The translations under genes were made by a program, and so were the position numbers. The notes under the pieces are model-generated. The model was not told the DNA's origin, searched no databases, and worked only from the letters and a program-made list of their open reading frames with translations. Source: Candidatus Saccharimonadota bacterium (GTDB taxonomy: Bacteria > Patescibacteriota > Saccharimonadia > Saccharimonadales > Saccharimonadaceae). From it: DNA of 6,817 bases. The stretch covers positions 1-6,817 of the forward strand of contig JAFWEB010000036.1 of the NCBI GenBank assembly GCA_017515925.1, read 5' to 3'. Below, in pieces: positions 1 to 5,546 of the stretch. Numbering within the stretch: the first letter of the stretch is position 1; the number at the start of each line of letters is the position of its first letter.

Positions 1-474
1 ACACTTTGGATCATTGGCGTCCCATCTTTCTTCCTCTCTCAAATGCCAAATGAAGATCTGATTAAAGGACATTTCATCACTAATATTCTGAAGAAAGCTA
101 TCCCAGGTGGATTAACCAATGTCACCGTAGTGCTATGTACATATCTGTTTTGCAATATTTTCAATGTGCCAAAGGAGCAAATTTTTACGGCTTGCACCAT
201 TGCATTTTCTATCGTAGGAATGGTCTATCTGTATGTAGTCTGTCGACCACTCAATCTCTACCGCGGAATCGTCTGGGGTGGGTGTCTAGGTGGAATAATT
301 ATCTGCTTTACCGTATTCCACTGGTTCTTCCAATTAACAGAGAATCCATCATATCTAGTAATCTTGATCCCTGCTATTGCTGGGCTAACCTCTCCGCTGC
401 TTCTCAAATTATTTACTTTGCTCGATGAAAAATGGGGCTTTGTGCGCAAGAAGTTCGAAAAATCTACTATGTAG
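1..474 (+). CDS. Cation-transporting P-type ATPase, C-terminal membrane domain (5' partial)
   Basis: The reading frame is open from the first base, giving 157 residues that are the end of a larger protein. The opening stretch (GVPSFFLSQMPNEDLIKGHF, then NILKKAIPGGLTN) is the segment that follows the P and hinge domains in CtpE-like HAD-IC P-type ATPases, where a similar 'PSFFLALEPN' motif and a short amphipathic linker lead into the last transmembrane helices. Four hydrophobic segments follow, at about residues 40-60, 64-85, 90-115 and 118-140 of the visible part, matching helices M7-M10. The basic C-terminus (KKFEKSTM) should be cytosolic. Such pumps move cations across the plasma membrane using ATP through a phospho-aspartate intermediate. 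The phosphorylation and ion-binding motifs lie outside the window, so the transported ion cannot be assigned. No convincing terminator follows; the bile salt hydrolase promoter begins 18 nt after the stop. Confidence 0.8.
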   Translation, partial: TLWIIGVPSFFLSQMPNEDLIKGHFITNILKKAIPGGLTNVTVVLCTYLFCNIFNVPKEQIFTACTIAFSIVGMVYLYVVCRPLNLYRGIVWGGCLGGIIICFTVFHWFFQLTENPSYLVILIPAIAGLTSPLLLKLFTLLDEKWGFVRKKFEKSTM

Positions 475-491
475 AGCCACCCCAACTAGGC

Positions 492-520
492 TTGTTTTTA
501 GTGTTATTCAGATTTATAAT
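492..520 (+). promoter_or_regulatory. Promoter of the bile salt hydrolase gene
   Basis: A perfect -10 box TATAAT lies at 515-520, and a partial -35 box TTGTTT lies at 492-497 with a 17-bp spacer. Transcription should start near 527, giving a leader of about 21 nt that carries the Shine-Dalgarno site. The assignment is by motif only. Confidence 0.6.
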
Positions 521-535
521 AGAGTGATAAAACAT

Positions 536-541
536 AAGGAG
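536..541 (+). promoter_or_regulatory. Ribosome binding site fixing the bile salt hydrolase start
   Basis: AAGGAG sits 6 nt before the ATG at 548. It fixes the start there rather than at the upstream in-frame ATG at 425, which overlaps the ATPase end and would put about 41 residues before the nucleophilic cysteine. Confidence 0.8.
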
Positions 542-547
542 AATAAA

Positions 548-1495
548 ATGTGTACGGGCATCCGTTTTTGTGATGACAAAGGCAATATGTTTTTTGGAAG
601 GAACTTGGACTGGTCAGTGGGCTACGGTCAAAAAGTAGTTTACACTCCAAAAGGATACCAGTACCACTCCGAATTCTTAGGTGATATTACTCCAAAACAC
701 GCCGTAATCGGCATGGCAATTATTGAGGACAACAAGCCACTCTACTTTGATTGTGGGAACGAAGCAGGCCTAGCTATTGCTGGTCTAAACTTCCCTGGAT
801 ATGCTCAGTATGCTACCAAAGAGATTGACGGCAAGACTAATGTCTCTGCTTATGAATTCCCTCTCTGGGTAGCTATGAACTTTTCCTCTGTAGACGAAGC
901 CGAAAAAGCCCTAACCAATGTAGCTATCGTCGACAAACCAATCAATGATAAATTCCCTTCATCTCTGCTCCATTGGATCATCGGTGATGGCAAGCGTAGT
1001 ATCGTAGTAGAATATACCAGCGTAGGTATGCAGATTTTCCATGACGCAGTAGATGTCCTTACAAATCAACCTGGTTTTGGTTGGCACAAAGAGAATTTGC
1101 GTAATTACATGAACCTCAGCAATCCTCAGCCAGAAAAAGTCACTTGGGGTGAAGCCGATCTAAAACCATTTGGCTCTGGCTCAATGATGCGAGGACTTCC
1201 TGGTGATTATTATTCTCCTTCCCGCTTTGTCCGTGTAGCATATCTCAATACTCACTATCCTGTCAAATCTACCGAGGAAGAAAATGTGGCTAGAATGTTC
1301 CATACTCTAGCCGGAGTTGCCATGATTGATGGCGCCGCCGCTATGGCTAGTGGTGATTTTGAGAAAACTGTTTATACCGGTGGCTATTCTGCTGCTACCA
1401 AAACTTACTACTGGAACACCTACGAAGACCCAGCAATCAATAGCGTCAAAATGAGCGACTTTGACGAAAAGAGCAAAGATCTACAAGAGAAATAA
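548..1495 (+). CDS. bsh: Bile salt hydrolase (choloylglycine hydrolase family, Ntn hydrolase)
   Basis: The 315-residue protein hydrolyses the amide bond joining bile acids to glycine or taurine, and may also act on related amides. Length and sequence closely resemble Gram-positive gut enzymes such as that of Bifidobacterium longum (317 residues, from memory). It begins MCTGIRF, so removal of Met exposes Cys2 as the N-terminal nucleophile. Other expected active-site residues are Arg18 and Asp21 (GRNLDW), Asn81 (GLNFPGYAQY), Asn173 (TNQP) and Arg226 (SPSRFVR). Asn81 is typical of bile salt hydrolases; penicillin V acylases usually have Tyr there. No signal peptide or membrane segment is present, so it should be cytosolic and tetrameric like its relatives. 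It has its own promoter and Shine-Dalgarno site, and a terminator-like hairpin follows. Codon use looks like that of tsaD downstream, so if acquired by transfer it is not recent. The family is very secure; the natural substrate is inferred. Confidence 0.93.
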   Translation: MCTGIRFCDDKGNMFFGRNLDWSVGYGQKVVYTPKGYQYHSEFLGDITPKHAVIGMAIIEDNKPLYFDCGNEAGLAIAGLNFPGYAQYATKEIDGKTNVSAYEFPLWVAMNFSSVDEAEKALTNVAIVDKPINDKFPSSLLHWIIGDGKRSIVVEYTSVGMQIFHDAVDVLTNQPGFGWHKENLRNYMNLSNPQPEKVTWGEADLKPFGSGSMMRGLPGDYYSPSRFVRVAYLNTHYPVKSTEEENVARMFHTLAGVAMIDGAAAMASGDFEKTVYTGGYSAATKTYYWNTYEDPAINSVKMSDFDEKSKDLQEK

Positions 1496-1506
1496 TAGCG
1501 CTATTA
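1493..1506 (+). repeat. 14-bp perfect palindrome over the bsh stop codon
   Basis: TAATAGC at 1493-1499 is followed directly by its reverse complement GCTATTA at 1500-1506. Its first three bases are the bsh stop codon, and it ends 2 bp before the -35 box of the next gene. It could be an operator for a dimeric regulator of the 502-residue gene. Chance is possible in this AT-rich sequence. Confidence 0.5.
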
Positions 1507-1508
1507 CC

Positions 1509-1537
1509 TAGACAAACCCCACTTTTAATGCTATAAT
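1509..1537 (+). promoter_or_regulatory. Near-consensus promoter of the 502-residue gene
   Basis: The -35 box TAGACA (1509-1514, five of six matches to TTGACA) and the -10 box TATAAT (1532-1537) are separated by 17 bp, with an extended -10 TGC at 1529-1531. Transcription should start near 1544 and give a leader of about 56 nt. The promoter overlaps the terminator-like hairpin of the preceding gene. Confidence 0.75.
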
Positions 1538-1568
1538 ATGAGCAGATTAGGTGGGGTTTCATTTTTTT
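1514..1568 (+). terminator. Terminator-like hairpin after bsh with the next promoter in its loop
   Basis: AAACCCCAC at 1514-1522 pairs perfectly over 9 bp with GTGGGGTTT at 1551-1559, and seven T residues follow at 1562-1568. The 28-nt loop is long for an intrinsic terminator and contains the -10 box of the next gene. A transcript from that promoter would include only the right arm, so it should not terminate itself. Confidence 0.65.
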
Positions 1569-1586
1569 GAGGCATTGTACATTAAA

Positions 1587-1592
1587 AGGAGG
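1587..1592 (+). promoter_or_regulatory. Strong ribosome binding site of the 502-residue gene
   Basis: AGGAGG within AAAAGGAGGG lies 7 nt before the ATG at 1600. It decides that start over an in-frame TTG at 1567, which lies in the T-tract of the upstream terminator. Confidence 0.85.
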
Positions 1593-1599
1593 GATTACC

Positions 1600-3108
1600 A
1601 TGGAAAAACATAGAATTAAACCGTATCATGACCGTGATAAGTGGAAGATATACAAAGTTAACGGAATGGACACTCTGTTCTTTACAGAGGCAGGGTCGGT
1701 TGTTGATCACACCAAGTTGAATAACGCTTGGCTGTTTTGCGAGAACTTGGCGGAGACCGTCATAGTACGTCAGGTTGCAACGGACGAATTCATTATCCTT
1801 AGCAAGGACAGCGACTATCACTTTGATCATATCAAGATGGCAAGCAATTACGATTGCGTTCATCTGAGACATTATCAATGTGATTCTGCACCCTTGCAGG
1901 TGACAGACGAGCTGTTCATCATTCCCTGGTCGGATACAAGAGAAAGACTCTACTCATCCAGATACAGGAACACCGTAGAAAATCTCGTCGCAAACGAGAT
2001 TGAAGACGCAGTCATGACAGATCCGCTCAAAGTATTCACTACTGTTCAGGCCTCACATATTGAGGTTATTCTGACTGGACCGGTAGAGATCAAATTCCAG
2101 ATTCAGCACGAATACACCGGAATAGAATCTCTGGAGCCGATCACCAAATGTTACAGCACTTTGCGCAAACGTTTTATTAATGTCACAAAATTGGAAGATG
2201 TTAACCGTATTATCCAGGAAGACAGCGAGGAAATGATCAACGCAAAGCAGTTTGTATCCGAAGGCGGCTACTACGTGGATGGCAAGAAAGTCAAGGATGC
2301 TATGCATTATGCCTCCTCCTATACCACTGCTCAGGAAATCTGGAAAAACCTGGCCAAAGAAGAGGTTCTGCGCGAGAACAATTTAGCCGAGATTGTAGAT
2401 CATGAACTCTTTGCAATTAACTTTTATGACAAGGTTGATTGCGACGAGAGATATGTATTCTACGTCAACACTAATCGGGTTTTGATTCTGGAAAACTTGG
2501 GTGATAATCGGATGAAATCTTACATTTACGAGCATATCAACCCGAGTTGCAAATGCAGAGGAGCAAAACAGATTAATGGAAGCGGCGTATTTGTGATCAT
2601 TGTCGAACACGATAGTGGTGGGTGGAGTCTGGAACAGATAGAGATACGTTCAGATACAATCTGGGTAAATGATTCAGTCAATCTGGACTCACTCAATTGC
2701 ATGGACGAGGAAGGAATAATCTTTACCCCTATCGGTAGGTATGATATCACAAAAGGTTTAATTGACAAACGCCATGCTGCTGCAATAGAGGATGACATGG
2801 AATTAGAAATCAAGGAAGATATAATGGAAGAAATCGATCGCATCCTGGTCCGTAATCTGGACGAAGAGGAAGATAGAACCTATTATCTCTCTGTTCGTTA
2901 TGGCAAAGGAGAAGGCGAAGATAATTACATCTTCTACATGGCAAACCTGGAACAGACCGAGAAGGAATATTCCAAGGATCCAAAAGGTTTCAATTACTAC
3001 AACAAATCGTTTTTCAAATTAGATAAAGACTTCAAGAAGAAAGTCATATCTAAAAATGAGGAATGGATAGAAGTGGCAAACGAACATCTAGGTAAAATCC
3101 CTACTTAA
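1600..3108 (+). CDS. Protein of unknown function, 502 residues, soluble and acidic
   Basis: I do not recognise this protein. It starts MEKHRIKPYHDRDKW, has no signal peptide or long hydrophobic segment, and should be cytosolic. It mixes short beta-like stretches (for example DELFIIPWSD, SHIEVILTGPVEIKF, RYVFYVNTNRVLILENL, GVFVIIVEHDSGGWSLEQIEI) with charged helices. One very acidic helical stretch lies at about residues 393-427 (EDDMELEIKEDIMEEID, then LDEEED). Cys-rich metal motifs, Walker motifs and nuclease signatures are not evident; the cysteines in CKCRG are too few for a zinc site on their own. The gene is monocistronic, with a near-consensus promoter, the strongest Shine-Dalgarno site in the window and its own terminator. 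That self-contained layout between bsh and tsaD suggests an accessory insertion. The reading frame is certainly coding in style; its function is open. Confidence 0.75.
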   Translation: MEKHRIKPYHDRDKWKIYKVNGMDTLFFTEAGSVVDHTKLNNAWLFCENLAETVIVRQVATDEFIILSKDSDYHFDHIKMASNYDCVHLRHYQCDSAPLQVTDELFIIPWSDTRERLYSSRYRNTVENLVANEIEDAVMTDPLKVFTTVQASHIEVILTGPVEIKFQIQHEYTGIESLEPITKCYSTLRKRFINVTKLEDVNRIIQEDSEEMINAKQFVSEGGYYVDGKKVKDAMHYASSYTTAQEIWKNLAKEEVLRENNLAEIVDHELFAINFYDKVDCDERYVFYVNTNRVLILENLGDNRMKSYIYEHINPSCKCRGAKQINGSGVFVIIVEHDSGGWSLEQIEIRSDTIWVNDSVNLDSLNCMDEEGIIFTPIGRYDITKGLIDKRHAAAIEDDMELEIKEDIMEEIDRILVRNLDEEEDRTYYLSVRYGKGEGEDNYIFYMANLEQTEKEYSKDPKGFNYYNKSFFKLDKDFKKKVISKNEEWIEVANEHLGKIPT

Positions 3109-3114
3109 TCTACC

Positions 3115-3150
3115 GGGGTCGCAAGCGAATTACGCAAGCGGCCCCATTTT
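3115..3150 (+). terminator. Intrinsic terminator after the 502-residue gene
   Basis: GGGGTCGC (3115-3122) pairs with GCGGCCCC (3138-3145) over 8 positions including one G-U pair. An inner GCG/CGC pairing with loop AATTA follows a 2x2 mismatch, and the right arm is followed by ATTTT. The octamer CGCAAGCG occurs twice in the hairpin, at 3120-3127 and 3133-3140. Confidence 0.85.
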
Positions 3151-3170
3151 CTTGTCATAACTGCTTATGC

Positions 3171-3199
3171 TAGAAATATCAGAGGTAATGTGTTATAAT
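3171..3199 (+). promoter_or_regulatory. Promoter of tsaD, positioned for a leaderless transcript
   Basis: The -10 box TATAAT is at 3194-3199 with extended TGT at 3191-3193, and a partial -35 box TAGAAA is at 3171-3176 with 17-bp spacing. The box ends 6 nt before the GTG at 3206, so the expected transcription start coincides with the start codon. Confidence 0.75.
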
Positions 3200-3205
3200 A
3201 CAGAG

Positions 3206-4297
3206 GTGAAAATACTTGCAATAGAGTCTTCTTGTGACGAAACCGCCGCAGCAATTATCTCTGGTGATCCATCTTCAAAAAATGGAAAAGCAGAGCTACT
3301 TTCTAATGTCGTGGTATCGCAAATTGATATTTTCAAATCTTATGGTGGGGTAATCCCAGAGGTAGCAGCTAGGTCGCATCTAGAAGCAATTCTGCCAGTG
3401 GTCCATCAGGCTTTCTCTGAGGCAGGGCTCACAAAAAAAGGGCAAGACGACTGGAGCCAGATAGACGCTATTGCTGTAACTCATACTCCTGGGCTGCTTG
3501 GTTCCCTACTCATCGGGACCTTGACTGCCAGGACTCTTGCAATTCTCCATGACAAACCACTTTATGCCGTTCATCATCTAAAATCACACATTTATGCCAA
3601 CTGGCTGGCGGTCAACGAGGATGAAAAGCAGCCACAGTTCCCACTTCTATCTCTGGTAGTATCTGGCGGACACACCCAAATCATTCGCATGGACGAGCAC
3701 AATCATTTTGAGATTATTGGCACCACGATGGATGATGCCGTAGGTGAATGTTATGACAAAATCGCCAAGATTCTTGGCCTTCCCTACCCTGGTGGCCCAT
3801 CTATTGCTCGTGCAGCCAAAAATGGCGATCCTGATAAGTATAAACTCCCTATCCCTCAGATTAAAGACCTTGATTTTTCATTTTCTGGGCTAAAAACCGC
3901 AGTACTGCGCGCCGTCCAAAAAGAGCTAGGTGTCCCGATCAGCTTCCCTTCTCATGAGCTTGCCGGAAAGCTCACAGAGCAGCAGAAGGCTGATTTTGCA
4001 GCATCTTTCCAAAAAACTGCGACCAAGATTCTCTTAAACAAACTAGAAAAAGCTCTGGAGATGTACCCAGATACCAAATCTATCGTGATTGCCGGCGGAG
4101 TGAGCGCTAATGAAGATTTGCGAAAAACCGCTCTGGCTAAATTTGGTAACAAAACAGAGGTATTCTTCCCTGCCCTGAAATTTGCTGGCGATAATGCCGC
4201 CATGGTGGGAGCTGCTGCATTTTACGAAATCGCCTCTGGCGTTTCTCCAACTGACCCCTATAAATTGAACATTATGCCGAGGTCAGAAATCATTTAA
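3206..4297 (+). CDS. tsaD: tRNA N6-adenosine threonylcarbamoyltransferase TsaD
   Basis: TsaD transfers the threonylcarbamoyl group from threonylcarbamoyl-AMP to A37 of ANN-decoding tRNAs, working with TsaB and TsaE in the cytosol. The 363-residue protein starts MKILAIESSCDETAAAI from a GTG, the usual TsaD N-terminus. An upstream in-frame ATG at 3167 is rejected because it lies upstream of the promoter -10 box. Motifs in order: GGVIPEVAARSH (about 47-58), the metal-binding HHLKSH (His124 and His128), VSGGHT (152-157), DDAVGECYDKIAK (176-188), FSFSGLKTA (224-232), IAGGVSAN (295-302) and FAGDNAAM with metal-binding Asp329. All expected active-site elements are present. Length is slightly above the roughly 340 residues typical of bacteria because of small insertions near residues 21-30 and 77-83. 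No Shine-Dalgarno site precedes the GTG; translation is probably leaderless. Confidence 0.97.
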   Translation: MKILAIESSCDETAAAIISGDPSSKNGKAELLSNVVVSQIDIFKSYGGVIPEVAARSHLEAILPVVHQAFSEAGLTKKGQDDWSQIDAIAVTHTPGLLGSLLIGTLTARTLAILHDKPLYAVHHLKSHIYANWLAVNEDEKQPQFPLLSLVVSGGHTQIIRMDEHNHFEIIGTTMDDAVGECYDKIAKILGLPYPGGPSIARAAKNGDPDKYKLPIPQIKDLDFSFSGLKTAVLRAVQKELGVPISFPSHELAGKLTEQQKADFAASFQKTATKILLNKLEKALEMYPDTKSIVIAGGVSANEDLRKTALAKFGNKTEVFFPALKFAGDNAAMVGAAAFYEIASGVSPTDPYKLNIMPRSEII

Positions 4298-4300
4298 CTG

Positions 4301-4309
4301 TGGTATAAT
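4301..4309 (+). promoter_or_regulatory. Extended -10 promoter of the Fem-like gene (leaderless)
   Basis: TGG followed by TATAAT (4304-4309) ends exactly 6 nt before the ATG at 4316. The 18-nt gap after tsaD holds the whole -10 element. No good -35 box is visible at 16-18 bp spacing inside the tsaD end, so recognition would rely on the extended -10. Confidence 0.7.
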
Positions 4310-4315
4310 ACGCTT

Positions 4316-5299
4316 ATGAATATTCCTCTTCAACAAACTCGGGAGTGGCAGAAACTACAGGAAAAACTTGGCGAAAAGACTTTTTTTGAGGAAACTTCAG
4401 ATTACACATACCTTGCGATCAAAAAGACGACCAAATTTGGAGACTACTTGTATTTGCCTTATGGCCCTTATGCTTATAATAAAAGTGCCTGTTCTAAGGC
4501 CCTAGAAGCGCTTGTAAGCCTTGCAAAGCGCGAAAAGGCAATCTTTATCCGGGTTGAGCCACAGGCGCGTGATACGGCCTCGTATTGGGCCGGGCTTCCA
4601 AATGCCAAAAAATCCAAGGACATGAGCCCTAGAGAAACCTGGGTACTAGATCTTGATCAATCCAAAGAAGACATGATTAAGAATTTCACACAGGGCACTC
4701 GCACCTGTTACAATCAGTTCCCGAAAAAAGGTATCACCGTCACCACATCTAAAAACCTTGAAGATATTCACTACCTATCTGATTTGCAACAGCAGGTGGC
4801 CGAAAAAAGAAAATTTGGTGCCTTCTCTGATAAATACCTAAAAGCCGAGTTAGAGCAAGATTTTGCTACGCTTTATCTTGCCAATTTTGATGCCAGCAAA
4901 ATGGAGATTAAACCAGACTGGCTAGAGCCTCTGGCAAAGAAAAAAGTGATTGCTGCTTCCCTGTTCTTTGATTATGGAGATACTCGCTACTACATGCAAT
5001 CTGCTTCGGACTATGACTATCGTCGCCTGCCGGCCTCTGTTGCAATTCTCACTACGGCGATTTTTGACGCCAAAGATAAAGGTCTGAAACACTTTGATTT
5101 CTGGGGTATCGCCCCTGATGATGCGCCCGCCGACCACCCATGGGCCGGGTTCACCAAGTTTAAAAAATCTTTTGGAGGACGAGAAGTTCAGTATTGCGGA
5201 ACTTATGACATAGTGCTAAATTCAAGCAAATATCGCCTCTACAAATTAGGTCGCAAAGCCAATCGCACCATGCGCAAAATCTTGCACAAAAAAGATTAG
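4316..5299 (+). CDS. FemA/FemB-family peptidoglycan bridge aminoacyltransferase
   Basis: The 327-residue protein resembles the FemA/FemB/FemX family, which uses aminoacyl-tRNA to add Gly, Ala or Ser to the side chain of residue 3 of the lipid II stem peptide on the cytosolic face of the membrane. Family signs are the N-terminal QTREWQKLQEKLGEK (7-21), YLYLPYGPYAY (44-54), the basic TRTCYNQFPKKGI (128-140), YYMQSASDYDYRRLPA (225-240), HFDFWGI (259-265) and HPWAGFTKFKKSFGG (274-288). These fit the paired GNAT-like domains. No long coiled-coil insertion is evident, as in the shorter FemX type. The C-terminus is strongly basic (GRKANRTMRKILHKK), which could favour membrane contact. It lies 18 nt after tsaD but has its own -10 box. 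No terminator hairpin is seen before the convergent small gene, whose stop is 10 nt away. The amino acid added cannot be told from sequence. Confidence 0.9.
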   Translation: MNIPLQQTREWQKLQEKLGEKTFFEETSDYTYLAIKKTTKFGDYLYLPYGPYAYNKSACSKALEALVSLAKREKAIFIRVEPQARDTASYWAGLPNAKKSKDMSPRETWVLDLDQSKEDMIKNFTQGTRTCYNQFPKKGITVTTSKNLEDIHYLSDLQQQVAEKRKFGAFSDKYLKAELEQDFATLYLANFDASKMEIKPDWLEPLAKKKVIAASLFFDYGDTRYYMQSASDYDYRRLPASVAILTTAIFDAKDKGLKHFDFWGIAPDDAPADHPWAGFTKFKKSFGGREVQYCGTYDIVLNSSKYRLYKLGRKANRTMRKILHKKD

Positions 5300-5309
5300 C
5301 TCTTCCCTG

Positions 5310-5531
5310 TTATCTGCCGTATTTGTCTTTGATTTCGTATTCTTTTAGATCAAAAAGTGGAGTTTTTCCCTCGTCAATAATGCGCTGAGCTTTTTTGAGC
5401 AGGAGTCTTAATTCCCCTTCGGACTTGGCCGAGCCAACATGAATGGTCTTGACCACCACTTGGTGTCGCTTTTCGCAGATTTGCACCCCTGTTGCTCCTG
5501 ATTTTGTCCTAAATTGACGAATAAATGCCAT
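5310..5531 (-). CDS. Stand-alone IS1634-type transposase N-terminal domain-like protein, 73 residues
   Basis: The protein starts MAFIRQFRTKSGATGVQICEK, continues VVVKTIHVGSAKSEGELRLLLKKAQRIID and ends EYEIKDKYGR. This closely matches the start of IS1634/IS4-type transposases, where 'MAFIR..KT.SGATAVQI.EK' is followed by 'HVGSAHTEAEL..LL..A'. Family transposases are several hundred residues long with a DDE RNase H-like domain; here only the first domain exists, ending in a proper stop codon with no transposase sequence beyond it. It is either the 5' remnant of a deleted insertion sequence or a retained small protein. Its start region carries TGG plus TAAAAT ending 6 nt before the ATG, the same leaderless arrangement as tsaD and the Fem-like gene, which argues that it is expressed. 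It converges with the Fem-like gene across a 9-10 nt gap. Confidence 0.7.
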   Translation of the reverse strand: MAFIRQFRTKSGATGVQICEKRHQVVVKTIHVGSAKSEGELRLLLKKAQRIIDEGKTPLFDLKEYEIKDKYGR

Positions 5532-5537
5532 ACCTAA

Positions 5538-5546
5538 ATTTTACCA
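5538..5546 (-). promoter_or_regulatory. Extended -10 promoter of the small transposase-domain gene
   Basis: On the minus strand TGG plus TAAAAT is followed by 6 nt and then the ATG (5529-5531 as CAT on the + strand). No -35 box fits at 16-18 bp. The position matches the leaderless promoters of tsaD and the Fem-like gene. Confidence 0.6.

Noticed and set aside
425..547. Upstream in-frame ATG start for the bile salt hydrolase
   Set aside because: It overlaps the ATPase end, lies upstream of the promoter, lacks homology, and would bury the nucleophilic Cys2 that must become N-terminal. The ATG at 548 has an AAGGAG site.
1567..1599. TTG at 1567 as the start of the 502-residue protein
   Set aside because: It lies in the T-tract of the upstream terminator, and a strong AGGAGG site precedes the ATG at 1600.
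3167..3205. ATG at 3167 as the tsaD start
   Set aside because: The added 13 residues are unlike TsaD, and this ATG lies upstream of the -10 box. The GTG at 3206 gives the canonical KILAIESSCDET beginning.
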